Of a stretch of DNA of 64,000 nt, positions 15,784 to 23,971 are shown piece after piece (the first letter of the stretch is position 1; each line of letters begins with the position of its first letter). Source of the DNA: Fibrobacter succinogenes (GTDB lineage Bacteria > Fibrobacterota > Fibrobacteria > Fibrobacterales > Fibrobacteraceae); assembly GCA_902779055.1 (NCBI GenBank), contig CACZAD010000014.1:55988-119987 (forward strand). Reading direction: 5' to 3'. The position numbers were made by a program, and so were the translations under genes. The notes under the pieces are model-generated. The model saw only the letters and a program-made list of their open reading frames with translations, had not been told where the DNA came from and did no database searches.

Positions 15784-18282
15784 ATGCCCAATGTTGTGGA
15801 TAATGCTGTTTTAGATCGAGAACTGAATGCCGAACAGGCGGCCGCTGCAAAGAAAATCAACGGTCCGATGCTGATTCTTGCCGGTGCAGGTTCGGGAAAG
15901 ACGCGCTGCATTACCTACAAGATTGCCCATCTGGTCTCGCACCACAGTGTGGAATCCAACCGCGTTCTGGCGGTAACGTTTACGAACAAGGCCGCTCGTG
16001 AAATGAAGGAACGTATCCAGAAACTTCTGGATAGCCGTTTGCCGTTCATGTGGATGGGAACGTTCCATTCCGTGTGCCTCAAGCTTTTGAAGCTTTGCCT
16101 CGCAAAGGATTTTGTCATCAAGGAGCTTGGCGGCAAGTGGTTCGATGCGAACTTTTCCATTTATGATGATGACGACCAGAAGCGTATCCTCAAGGAAATC
16201 TTGAAGGATGACCTGGGCGACGATTACGATGCCGCCGAACTGAAAAAGGTCCATGGCGCAATTTCGCGTTACAAGAATACGATTATCTACAAGGGCGACA
16301 AGGCTGTTTTGCAGACTCCGGACATCGCGGCTCTGAATGCCGAGTTTGGGGATCAGGAACGCAATGCCCGTTATTATGCGGCTTACCAGAAAAAGCTTTC
16401 GGAGTCAAATGCCATGGACTTCGACGACTTGCTTTTCAATACGGTCAAGATGTTGCAGATGGTGCCGGAACTCGTTCGGCAGCTGAGACGCCAGTTCCAG
16501 TATGTCGTTGTCGACGAATACCAGGACACGAACGACGTCCAGTACGAACTTTTGAAGTTGCTCATCAATCCCGAAACGAAGAACGTGACGGTGGTGGGTG
16601 ATGACGACCAGAGCATTTACGGCTGGCGTGGTGCGAACATCAAGATTATCCGCAACTTCCACCGCGATTTTGCTCCGGTGACGATTGTCAAGCTCGAACG
16701 CAACTACCGCTCGACCGCAAACATCGTTAAGGGCGCCGGTTCCGTGATTGCCCATAACGTCCGCCCGCAAGAAATGCAGAAGAATGTGTTCTCCAAGGAA
16801 GAGGCGGGCGAACTCATTCACGTGCGCTATTTCGAGGATGACCGTTCCGAAGCTTCGAACATTGCAAAGACGATTGCGCAGGCCGGTCCTGATTTTTACG
16901 CGAAGACGGCCGTGTTCTATCGCACCAACGCCCAGTCCCGTTTGCTCGAAAAGGCGCTGAACGACTTGCGAATTCCGTCGGTGATTTTTGGCGGCACAAG
17001 GTTCTGGGATCGCAAGGAAATCAAGGATATTTTGGCTTACCTGCGCGTGCTTGCGAACGAAAAAGACGATGCCGCCTACTTGCGCGTCATCAATACGCCG
17101 CCGCGAGCCATCGGCAAGACGACCGTCGAAGGCCTGCTTGCCAAGGTGAAGGCGGGCGAGGGCTCGCTGTGGGACAACCTCTTGGCCGAGGCTAACGGCG
17201 CAAGTCGTGGCGCTCCGAAGCTGAAAGGTTTTACCGACCTCGTGGTCCGCTGGAAGAATATGATGAATTCGGGCGAAACACCGCTCCCGATTCTTGCCGA
17301 AAACATCATCAACGATATCGGTTACAAGGAATTCTTGCGCAAGGAAGACGAAACGACGGCCGACGAACGCATTGCGAACTTGGACGAAATGATCAACGCC
17401 ATCCGCGAATTTGACGAAGACCATCCGGGCGCTACGCTTGATGCGTTCTTGCAGGACATTTCGCTTTTGACGGATGGCGACAAGAAGGTCGATACGTCTA
17501 AAGGCCTTGTGACGCTCATGACGATTCACATGGCAAAGGGCCTTGAATTCAATACGGTCCACCTTGCCGGTTGCGATGACGAAATCTTCCCGCTCATACG
17601 CGGAACTTCGATGCTTTCGATGGCCGAAATCAACGAACAGATGGAAGAAGAACGCCGCCTGTTCTATGTGGGCTGCACCCGTGCCGAAAAGATTCTTTAT
17701 CTATACCATGCGGAACGCAGGTTCTTCCAGGGGAACATCCGTCCGTTTGCACCGTCCAGGTTCCTCAAGGAATTGGACCCGTCCGTTGTTGACTTTACGC
17801 CGTGCTTGAATACGCGCCCGTCTGTTCCTAGCTTTGTGGGGAATACGCGCTCCAGCTCGTCGTACGGTTCGTCGAATTACGGTTCCCGTCCGTCCTATGG
17901 TATTTCGGGTTCGGGCAGTTCCTATGGCAACCGCTCGTACGGTAGCGGTTCTTATGGATCTTACGGTTCCCGCCCGGCGGCGGTGCCACAATCCATCAAG
18001 AAAAACGATAAGCATATCGTTTACCGCAACCCGATTAAGGTTGCGTCGCCAAAGCCTGCGACCCCGAGCGGCCCGCGTGTCGTGTATGACGGATTCAATC
18101 AGGATGCTAGCCAGAATCCGTATCACGTTGGTGCACGCGTACGCCATTCCAAGTACGGCAATGGCGTCGTGGTGAAGGCTTACGGCAGTGGCGACAACGC
18201 CCGCGTCGATGTCCGCTTTGACCGTGATAGCGTTAACCGCACTATCATCCTCAAGTATGCAGCGCTGGATGTGATTGGATAG
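15784..18282 (+). CDS. pcrA: UvrD/PcrA-family superfamily-1 DNA helicase
   Basis: ATP-dependent 3'-5' DNA helicase, about 832 aa from ATG 15784 (GGAG six bases upstream; an ATG at 15772 would overlap that SD). Motif I is AGAGSGKTR (about 34-41), motif II VVVDEYQD (about 242), motif III DDDQSIYGWRGA and motif V LMTIHMAKGLEF (about 576), with QSRLLE and the PcrA-type RLFYVGCTRA. The C-terminus carries the PcrA Tudor-like RNA-polymerase-binding module (VGARVRHSKYGNGVV..ARVDVRF). Between core and Tudor lies an odd Ser/Tyr/Gly tract (about 689-731). Likely roles are repair and transcription-replication conflict resolution. UvrD is the alternative name. Confidence 0.93.
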   Translation: MPNVVDNAVLDRELNAEQAAAAKKINGPMLILAGAGSGKTRCITYKIAHLVSHHSVESNRVLAVTFTNKAAREMKERIQKLLDSRLPFMWMGTFHSVCLKLLKLCLAKDFVIKELGGKWFDANFSIYDDDDQKRILKEILKDDLGDDYDAAELKKVHGAISRYKNTIIYKGDKAVLQTPDIAALNAEFGDQERNARYYAAYQKKLSESNAMDFDDLLFNTVKMLQMVPELVRQLRRQFQYVVVDEYQDTNDVQYELLKLLINPETKNVTVVGDDDQSIYGWRGANIKIIRNFHRDFAPVTIVKLERNYRSTANIVKGAGSVIAHNVRPQEMQKNVFSKEEAGELIHVRYFEDDRSEASNIAKTIAQAGPDFYAKTAVFYRTNAQSRLLEKALNDLRIPSVIFGGTRFWDRKEIKDILAYLRVLANEKDDAAYLRVINTPPRAIGKTTVEGLLAKVKAGEGSLWDNLLAEANGASRGAPKLKGFTDLVVRWKNMMNSGETPLPILAENIINDIGYKEFLRKEDETTADERIANLDEMINAIREFDEDHPGATLDAFLQDISLLTDGDKKVDTSKGLVTLMTIHMAKGLEFNTVHLAGCDDEIFPLIRGTSMLSMAEINEQMEEERRLFYVGCTRAEKILYLYHAERRFFQGNIRPFAPSRFLKELDPSVVDFTPCLNTRPSVPSFVGNTRSSSSYGSSNYGSRPSYGISGSGSSYGNRSYGSGSYGSYGSRPAAVPQSIKKNDKHIVYRNPIKVASPKPATPSGPRVVYDGFNQDASQNPYHVGARVRHSKYGNGVVVKAYGSGDNARVDVRFDRDSVNRTIILKYAALDVIG

Positions 18283-18413
18283 TGATTAGTGGTTGGTGAT
18301 TAGTGGTTAGGTGAGCTAAAAATGCAACACTGTTTACTTGCCACTTCCTACCGTCTACTTCCTACTTCCTACTAAAAAATTCTATCTTATTTCTCGAAAA
18401 AAAGAGGTTTTTT
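18283..18413. repeat. Short-repeat arrays: TTAGTGGT and CTTCCTAC types
   Basis: Directly after the pcrA stop is an array of GTGATTAGTGGTTGGTGATTA type (18283-18312). After about 30 bases comes a CTTCCTAC/GTCTACTTCCTACTTCCTACT array (18342-18374), then an AT-rich leader and the gatC SD (AAGAGG, 18401-18406). The same two arrays flank the gap at 55544-55759, and single arrays occur at 30034, 38811 and 51021. They resemble the short tandemly repeated repetitive sequences of cyanobacteria. Confidence 0.7.
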
Positions 18414-18695
18414 ATGCTTGAACGTGAAGAAGTTTTGAAGCTCGCGAAGTTGTCTCGCCTGAGCATCGCAGAAGAAGATATTCCGGCTATCAAGGGTCAC
18501 TTGGACAAGATGCTCGACCATCTCGAAGCATTGAAGGCTTTGGACCTTTCTAACGTGGAACCGATGACCGCTGTCGAAAACGGCGCTACCATCCTCCGCG
18601 AAGACGTGCCGGTCCAGGGCTTTACGCTCGAACAGGCTTTTGCTAACGCTCCGGCTGTCGAAAACGACCACTTCGCCATCCCGAAGGTGATGTAG
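18414..18695 (+). CDS. gatC: Asp-tRNA(Asn)/Glu-tRNA(Gln) amidotransferase subunit C
   Basis: A 93-aa GatC, the small subunit that wraps around and stabilises GatA-GatB in the transamidation of mischarged Asp-tRNA(Asn) or Glu-tRNA(Gln). Family features: LEREEVLKLAKLSRLSI at the N-terminus, IKGHLDKMLDHLEALKALDLSNVEPM in the middle, LREDVP, and a C-terminal HFAIPKVM. Strong SD AAGAGG. gatA and gatB are not nearby. It is followed after six bases by kdsB, so the pair is probably one transcript. Confidence 0.93.
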   Translation: MLEREEVLKLAKLSRLSIAEEDIPAIKGHLDKMLDHLEALKALDLSNVEPMTAVENGATILREDVPVQGFTLEQAFANAPAVENDHFAIPKVM

Positions 18696-18701
18696 TCCGC
18701 T

Positions 18702-19454
18702 TTGAACAAGGTCAGCTGCATTGTTCCTGCCCGCATGGGCTCGTCCAGATTCCCGGGGAAACCTCTCCTGAAGCTCAACGGCAAGGAGATGATTGTCCGT
18801 ACTATGGAACGGGCTTTGCTCGCCGGTTGTTTTGACCGCATCGTCTGTGCGACGGATTCTCCTGAAATTGAATCTGTCGTTACGACGGCTGGCTTTGACT
18901 GCGTGATGACCGGCGAATGTGCAACTGGTTCCGACCGCGTGGCTGAGGCCGCCAAAAAGCTTGGCCTAGACCTGGTCGTGAATCTCCAGGGCGATGAGCC
19001 TCTCGTTGAACCTTCCGTGCTCCGCGATGTCGCCAAAGACCTCTCGGAACACCCCGACTGCTGGGTGACGGTCGCATGCCCGTTGGACCCTGCAGAAGCA
19101 GAACTCAAGACCGTCGTGAAAGTGCTCGTGCGCGACGGTGTGGCTGTAGACTTTACAAGGTCTGTGCCGCCTGCAGAAGCGAACCTCTGGTTCCAGCACC
19201 AGGGCATCTACGCTTACTCCCGCGATGCCCGCGACGAGTTTGCTTCGCTCCCGCAGAATAAGATTGAGCTGGAACGCTCGCTGGAACAGATGCGAATCTT
19301 GGGGCGCCGCCCGATCCGTATTGTCGAGAGCGCTTATCCGAGCATTTCCGTGGACGTCCCGTCGGACGCGGACCACGTCGAGAAAATTTTATTAGATCGT
19401 TTGCTAAATCCTTCTCTAGATGAACCCTTCAGAAAAGGCAATGAACGTATCTGA
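18702..19454 (+). CDS. kdsB: 3-deoxy-manno-octulosonate cytidylyltransferase (CMP-Kdo synthetase)
   Basis: Activates Kdo with CTP to CMP-Kdo for lipid A-core assembly, so the organism makes LPS. At 250 aa it has the normal length. Motifs: CIVPARMGSSRFPGKPLL (nucleotide binding), CATDSPEI, VVNLQGDEPLVEP and a C-terminal SISVDVPSDADHVEKILLDRL. The start must be upstream of the conserved PAR-x-x-S-x-R-x-P-G-K block; TTG at 18702 gives the expected N-terminus, since the only nearby ATG (18735) lies inside the motif. The ComEA-like gene overlaps its 3' end. Confidence 0.93.
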   Translation: MNKVSCIVPARMGSSRFPGKPLLKLNGKEMIVRTMERALLAGCFDRIVCATDSPEIESVVTTAGFDCVMTGECATGSDRVAEAAKKLGLDLVVNLQGDEPLVEPSVLRDVAKDLSEHPDCWVTVACPLDPAEAELKTVVKVLVRDGVAVDFTRSVPPAEANLWFQHQGIYAYSRDARDEFASLPQNKIELERSLEQMRILGRRPIRIVESAYPSISVDVPSDADHVEKILLDRLLNPSLDEPFRKGNERI

Positions 19455-19926
19455 AAAAAGAATTCTCAAACTCGCAATCATCCTCTTTATTATTGGCTTA
19501 ACCGTCCGCTACCTCCCGTGGGGGCTCCCGTCCATCGAAACGTTCGAGGTGGGGGATGCGGTTATTGTCGCAAATGCGTCTCCGCCTGCAATGGCGAGTG
19601 CGGATACCGCCGACGTTGTAGATAAAGTAAAAATAACAACAGGACCCGACCTGACGAATGGTCTCGCTGATGAAAAAATGCGGGAAGACCGTCCGTTTGA
19701 ACACTCACGAAAACCCAAAAAGAAGGTGACGCTCCCGCTTCATATAAATGCGGCGAGTGCGGAGGATCTGTGTGCCCTAAAAGGGGTGGGTCCCAAGCTT
19801 GCCGAAAAAATTATCGAGCGTAGGAACACTGCGGGGCCGTTCAAGGGACCCTCAGACCTTAAAAAAGTGCATGGAATTGGAAAGAAAAAGCTCGAAAACA
19901 TAATACAATCGATAATTTTTGATTAG
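19441..19926 (+). CDS. ComEA-like helix-hairpin-helix DNA-binding protein
   Basis: About 161 aa: one N-terminal membrane anchor (ILKLAIILFIIGLTVRYLPW), a variable linker, then a C-terminal double helix-hairpin-helix module, INAASAEDLCALKGVGPKLAEKI and FKGPSDLKKVHGIGKKKLENI. That is the ComEA DNA receptor layout in natural transformation; a housekeeping HhH protein is the alternative. It starts inside kdsB, at ATG 19441 or 19420. The pilM- and pilN/O-like genes follow at once, which supports a link to pilus-driven DNA uptake, though no comEC is visible here. Confidence 0.8.
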   Translation: MNVSEKRILKLAIILFIIGLTVRYLPWGLPSIETFEVGDAVIVANASPPAMASADTADVVDKVKITTGPDLTNGLADEKMREDRPFEHSRKPKKKVTLPLHINAASAEDLCALKGVGPKLAEKIIERRNTAGPFKGPSDLKKVHGIGKKKLENIIQSIIFD

Positions 19927-19959
19927 TTTTAGGATATAAAACTTTACATAAGCATATTT

Positions 19960-20871
19960 ATGAGTGATACGAAGTTATATCTAGGTATTGAAGTTGGCGA
20001 CACTTCCATGAAGGTTGCCCTTGTGGATGCTACTGAAAAGAAGGTCCTCAAGGCTGCCGTCCTTCCGACGGAGTGCAATCCTATTTACGATATATTCCTT
20101 TTTGAAAGTACTCTCCAGCAGTGGGTCGACGATAACCAGATCAAGGATATCGTGGCGACTTCGGTGACGATGCCTGCTACGATGTCGATTATCCGCAAGG
20201 TGTACATTCCGCAAGAGGCGGTCGCAAACAAGTGGCAGTACCTGAACTGGTATCTGGAACTTTTCACGAATGCCGAGGCTGGCGCCTACATCGTCGATTC
20301 CAAGACGTTGAGTGGCGATGACACTCTGGGCTATAATGAACTGGTGATGGCCGTCCGCAAGGAATGGGTCGAAGCTCTCCGTAAGGGTTTCCGTTCCCGC
20401 GTGCTTGCTCCGAAGTCCATGGAAGTCGATGTGCTTTCGCTCATGAACGTGATGGATGTGGGTGAAAAGATCAAGGGCGCTGTCTGCGTCGTGAAGGCCG
20501 ACTTTGCCGGCGTGACGCTTGCCTGGATGCGCCGTGACGAACTTATGGCGCTCCGCTGCGTGTCGACTCTTTCGATGGTCGGCAAGACCGAAGACGTGGC
20601 ATACCCGATTCTTGCAAACGAGATTGTCGACCAGATGAGGCTTGTCCAGACCGAAAACGCAATCACTGGCGTTAACGAAGTCCGCCTTTGCGGTGAAATG
20701 GCTTCGAACGAACAGTTCGTGAATATTCTCATGGGTAAGCTTGGCGATTACAATGTGGCTTTGATGACCGGCTTTTCGCAGCTCCCGTCCGACGAAAGCG
20801 TGAACCCCGTTGATATGATTTGCTGTGTCGGTGCCGTGGGTGCCGCTCTCAATCAGATGGAGGGTGTATGA
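19960..20871 (+). CDS. PilM-like pilus assembly protein (actin-like fold)
   Basis: A 303-aa cytosolic protein with the two-lobed actin-like pattern of PilM/EpsL-type proteins: N-terminal LYLGIEVGDTSMKVALVDA (phosphate-1-like), a middle VCVVKADFAGVTLAWMRRDEL, and VRLCGEMASNEQFVNILMGKL near the C-terminus. PilM binds the N-terminal tail of PilN at the inner membrane and connects to the PilB motor. The next gene overlaps it by four bases (ATGA) and encodes a single-span membrane protein of PilN/PilO style, which supports the call. Sequence divergence from model PilM makes it tentative; GspL-like is an alternative. Confidence 0.7.
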   Translation: MSDTKLYLGIEVGDTSMKVALVDATEKKVLKAAVLPTECNPIYDIFLFESTLQQWVDDNQIKDIVATSVTMPATMSIIRKVYIPQEAVANKWQYLNWYLELFTNAEAGAYIVDSKTLSGDDTLGYNELVMAVRKEWVEALRKGFRSRVLAPKSMEVDVLSLMNVMDVGEKIKGAVCVVKADFAGVTLAWMRRDELMALRCVSTLSMVGKTEDVAYPILANEIVDQMRLVQTENAITGVNEVRLCGEMASNEQFVNILMGKLGDYNVALMTGFSQLPSDESVNPVDMICCVGAVGAALNQMEGV

Positions 20872-21854
20872 TTCATATGAACCTTATTGCGGTGGCCGAT
20901 AGGAATTCCACCGTAGGCAATCTGTCGCAGCACTTGCACGTGACCAATGTGGCGGATGTCGAACGCCTGCATAAGAAGAAGTATTTGGCTGTTGTCTTTA
21001 CCGTCTTGCTTGCGATCGTGGTCTTTAGCGGCTACTTGAGCATGAGTGGTGTTCCGGCTGTATTGGACGGGGTTCTTCCGGAATCCTACCTCAGCCTGAT
21101 CGGTGCTAAGGGAAGTTCGAACAAGACGGCTGCTGCCGGTCCGACCGCCGAACAGATTGCAGAACAGCAAGAAGCTGTGGCTAAGGCCCGAGCTGCCATG
21201 TCTGCCAGGGATATCGCAAACGAGGTGGTTCCGCAGGCTCTGTTTAACAACAAACGAACCGGCTATAGCAGTTACCTGCCGCTCGAAAAGCTTTCGTACC
21301 AGAAGACGTCTTTGGCTCAGTTCATGACGTTCCTCAACACGGCTGTCCCGGATGATATCGGTTTCTCGGAAATTGTCTACCAGGCTCCGAACTACTACTT
21401 CCTCCGCGGTGTTGCCATCAAGGCGTCCTCTCAGCATACGCTTGTCGACCGTCTCAAGGCGGTGAGCAAGTCGTTCCAGTCTCCGATCGCATCCGAGGCT
21501 GCAACTGAAGTGGCCGCGTTTGGTCAGTTCTCTGTGCCGCAGGTGCGCCTCAATATGGTGCGCGGCTTTGTCCCGGCTGCCGAAATCGCTGCTGAAGTCA
21601 AGGCGGTCAAGGCTTTGGCCTCTACGAACAAGGTTGTGCTGAAGGGGCTTGAAAAGCCTGTTGTCGAGGACTTTGGCGTCTACAAGCGTTATGCATACAA
21701 CGTCACGACGACGACGGACTTTGCTGAAATGCTTGCGTTCTTCAATGCGTTTGCAGAATCCCCGATCCGTATGGGTGTTCCGAAGATGGAACTCAAGTAC
21801 GTGAAGAAGGGCCTGTTCGCTTCCTTCCGTCTCGAAATGTTCGTCCTTCGCTAA
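20868..21854 (+). CDS. PilN/PilO-like inner-membrane assembly protein
   Basis: A 328-aa bitopic protein. A cytosolic N-terminus begins MIHMNLIAVADRNSTVGN, recalling the short INLLP-type PilN tail that docks on PilM. One membrane span follows (about residues 39-58, LAVVFTVLLAIVVFSGYLSM), then a periplasmic alpha/beta region with an Ala-rich helix (about 95-125) and ferredoxin-like repeats. It may combine PilN and PilO roles, since no separate PilO gene follows. Start ATG 20868 overlaps the pilM-like stop; a longer frame from 20820 lies within that gene. rsmD begins two bases after the stop. Confidence 0.65.
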   Translation: MIHMNLIAVADRNSTVGNLSQHLHVTNVADVERLHKKKYLAVVFTVLLAIVVFSGYLSMSGVPAVLDGVLPESYLSLIGAKGSSNKTAAAGPTAEQIAEQQEAVAKARAAMSARDIANEVVPQALFNNKRTGYSSYLPLEKLSYQKTSLAQFMTFLNTAVPDDIGFSEIVYQAPNYYFLRGVAIKASSQHTLVDRLKAVSKSFQSPIASEAATEVAAFGQFSVPQVRLNMVRGFVPAAEIAAEVKAVKALASTNKVVLKGLEKPVVEDFGVYKRYAYNVTTTTDFAEMLAFFNAFAESPIRMGVPKMELKYVKKGLFASFRLEMFVLR

Positions 21855-21855
21855 T

Positions 21856-22383
21856 ATGCCGATACGAATTACAGGCGGTTCGTTACGGGGACGCAACATC
21901 GAGTCTCCGGATACCATAAAAACGCGTCCGACAGCTTCCCGCACGAGGGAAGCTCTCTTTAACATATTGCAGGGCGTCGAAGGATTCCGTATGCTCGACC
22001 TTTTTGCCGGAAGCGGCATCATGGGGCTCGAAGCGGTTAGCCGTGGTGCCGAAAGCGTGACGGCGGTGGAACTTTCTCGTGCGCAGGCGAAGATGATCGA
22101 ACGCTCGTACAAGTCGGTCGGTGCAGAATCAAGACTGCGGCTGCTCGAAACGAACGTTCTTACGCTCAAAAAGGAAGTGGTCTGCGCGAACGGCGGCTTT
22201 GACTTGATTTATGCGGATCCTCCGTTCAAGGATATGGATTACCCGGATTTGCGCCCGTTCATCGAATGGCTGAACCCCGGTGGCGTTGCCGTTTTTGAAG
22301 CCCCGAGCCGTAAGTTGCCCGCATGGGCTGACGGTGCCGAAGTTCGCCGTTACGGGGAATCGTCGTTGCTCATTTTTAGGTAG
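21856..22383 (+). CDS. rsmD: 16S rRNA (guanine966-N2)-methyltransferase
   Basis: A 175-aa SAM-dependent methyltransferase that modifies G966 of 16S rRNA in the 30S subunit. Hallmarks: MPIRITGGSLRGRNI, TRPTASRTREALFNIL, motif I MLDLFAGSGIMGLEA and catalytic DLIYADPPF. Its position just before coaD is a very common bacterial arrangement. No terminator is seen before coaD. Confidence 0.95.
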   Translation: MPIRITGGSLRGRNIESPDTIKTRPTASRTREALFNILQGVEGFRMLDLFAGSGIMGLEAVSRGAESVTAVELSRAQAKMIERSYKSVGAESRLRLLETNVLTLKKEVVCANGGFDLIYADPPFKDMDYPDLRPFIEWLNPGGVAVFEAPSRKLPAWADGAEVRRYGESSLLIFR

Positions 22384-22450
22384 TTTCGGAACGGAATCCC
22401 CTGGAATCGCCGTTTTGGAGCGGTTTCATTTGGCGGGGGATTGCAATTTG

Positions 22451-22463
22451 TGACTCAGTCACT
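22451..22463. promoter_or_regulatory. 13-base dyad between rsmD and coaD
   Basis: GTGACT-C-AGTCAC forms two six-base arms around one base, about 50 bases before coaD. It could be an operator or a chance palindrome. It has no T-run, so it is not a terminator. Confidence 0.25.
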
Positions 22464-22512
22464 TTTCGTTCTTGCGATTTTTTGTAAATTGTAGACGATG
22501 GAGTGGAAATCG

Positions 22513-23079
22513 ATGAAACAGAATAGGGCTGCTTTGGAGGCTAGTCGCGAATCCCGTGTTGCGGTGTTCGCTGGTTCGTTCGACCCATTTACAATCGGAC
22601 ATTTGGATATCGTCAAACGTGCTGCTGGCATGTTTGATTCCTTGATCGTCCTCGTGGCTCAAAATGCGAGCAAAAAGAACATGTTTGAAGCCTCGTTGCG
22701 TAAGGAGATGGTGGAGGCCGCGGTCTCCCGTATTCCGAATGTGTCTGTCGCGGTTTATGAAGGGCTGACGGTCGATTTCATGAAGGCTGTCGGTGCCCGT
22801 TATCTCGTTCGCGGCATCCGTAACGCTTCGGATCTTGATGCGGAACAGGCGGTCGCTTGGAACAACAAGGTGCTGTACGGCGATGTCGAGACAGTGTTTT
22901 TGCTCTCGGCTCAGGAACACCTCGTGATTAGTAGCAGTCTTGTTCGTGAACTTCTCAAGTGCGGTTGTGCCAAGGGAACCTCTGGCGCTGAACAGAAAAA
23001 TCTCATAGCGAAGTTCGTCCCGAAAACTATGGTCTCCATGCTTTTAAAACAGTTTAGGAAGCTTTATGAAACCGTTTAA
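22513..23079 (+). CDS. coaD: Phosphopantetheine adenylyltransferase
   Basis: Transfers AMP from ATP to 4'-phosphopantetheine, the penultimate step of coenzyme A synthesis. About 188 aa including a short N-terminal extension. The nucleotidyltransferase signature is AVFAGSFDPFTIGHLDIV; the family's YLVRGIRNASDLDAE and the C-terminal ISSSLVRELL are present. Start ATG 22513 has GGAG about ten bases upstream; ATG 22498 is possible but would contain that SD. The 3' end overlaps the rhomboid gene by 14 bases. Confidence 0.95.
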   Translation: MKQNRAALEASRESRVAVFAGSFDPFTIGHLDIVKRAAGMFDSLIVLVAQNASKKNMFEASLRKEMVEAAVSRIPNVSVAVYEGLTVDFMKAVGARYLVRGIRNASDLDAEQAVAWNNKVLYGDVETVFLLSAQEHLVISSSLVRELLKCGCAKGTSGAEQKNLIAKFVPKTMVSMLLKQFRKLYETV

Positions 23080-23971
23080 ATACTTGCCCAAGGCATTGCA
23101 GGTTTTGTTGGTTGCCAATGCCGCCGTTTTTGGAATAGTCCTTATCCTCGGTTCCTTTTTGGGGCTGCACCTGAATTTGCCGGGTGTCGGTTATGGCAGC
23201 CTGCGCGAATACATTCTCTACTTTGGCGCGTTTTTCCCGACGAGCCCGCTTGAAGTTTGGCGCTACGTGACCTATATGTTCATTCACGTGGACTTTATGC
23301 ACTTCTTCTTCAATATGCTGATGCTCTGGATGTTCGGTTCCGAGGTCGCAGAATGGATGGGGATGCGTCACTTTGTTTCGATGTATTTCTTCTGTGGAAT
23401 TTTTGCAGCGCTTTTCAGCTTTTTCATGTGCCTCCTTGGACTTACGAACAATCCGATTATCGGTGCGTCGGGTGCCTTGATGGGCGTGTTTGTGGCCTAC
23501 TACAAGTTCTTCCCGGAACGTATGCTCCTCATGTTCTTTGTCATCCCGATGAAAATCAAGCATGCCATCTGGGTGATGATTGGCTTGGACATTCTGTTTG
23601 CTAATTCTGGTGATGCCATTGCTCATTTTGCCCACTTGGGCGGTGTGGTGGCCGGATTCCTTTACATGGCCGTTTACCAGAATGGTCCGAAGGTTCTCTA
23701 CCATTCTCCGCTTTCGGCAATTTTCCGCCTGTTTTCGAGCAATCCCGAAAAGTATGATCAAGGCCGTGCTTCGAGTTCGCGCTCTTACACGCGCTCTTCT
23801 GATGAGCCGGAAATCCTTGAAGGTGAAGTTTTTTATGTGGACGAACAGAAGCGTATGGATGAAATCCTGAAAAAGGTGGAACGCGAAGGACTCCAGTCCC
23901 TGTCCGAATCGGAACGAGAATTTTTATTAAAAGCGGGCGACAAGTTGCGTCGTCGTCGCGGAGGATTCTAA
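23066..23971 (+). CDS. Rhomboid-family intramembrane serine protease
   Basis: A 301-aa protein with six or more membrane spans. The catalytic Ser is S135 in IIGASGALMG (GxSG) and the His lies in AHFAHLGG (H187/H190, the second being the usual catalytic one). HVDFMHFFFNMLMLWMFG is the typical rhomboid TM2 region. The last about 80 residues are cytosolic, Ser/Arg-rich then helical (EREGLQSLSESEREFLLKAG), as in many bacterial rhomboids with a C-terminal tail. The substrate is unknown. Overlaps coaD at the front (SD AGGAAG) and the kinase gene at the back by one base (TAATG), so all three are probably co-transcribed. Confidence 0.92.
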   Translation: MKPFKYLPKALQVLLVANAAVFGIVLILGSFLGLHLNLPGVGYGSLREYILYFGAFFPTSPLEVWRYVTYMFIHVDFMHFFFNMLMLWMFGSEVAEWMGMRHFVSMYFFCGIFAALFSFFMCLLGLTNNPIIGASGALMGVFVAYYKFFPERMLLMFFVIPMKIKHAIWVMIGLDILFANSGDAIAHFAHLGGVVAGFLYMAVYQNGPKVLYHSPLSAIFRLFSSNPEKYDQGRASSSRSYTRSSDEPEILEGEVFYVDEQKRMDEILKKVEREGLQSLSESEREFLLKAGDKLRRRRGGF

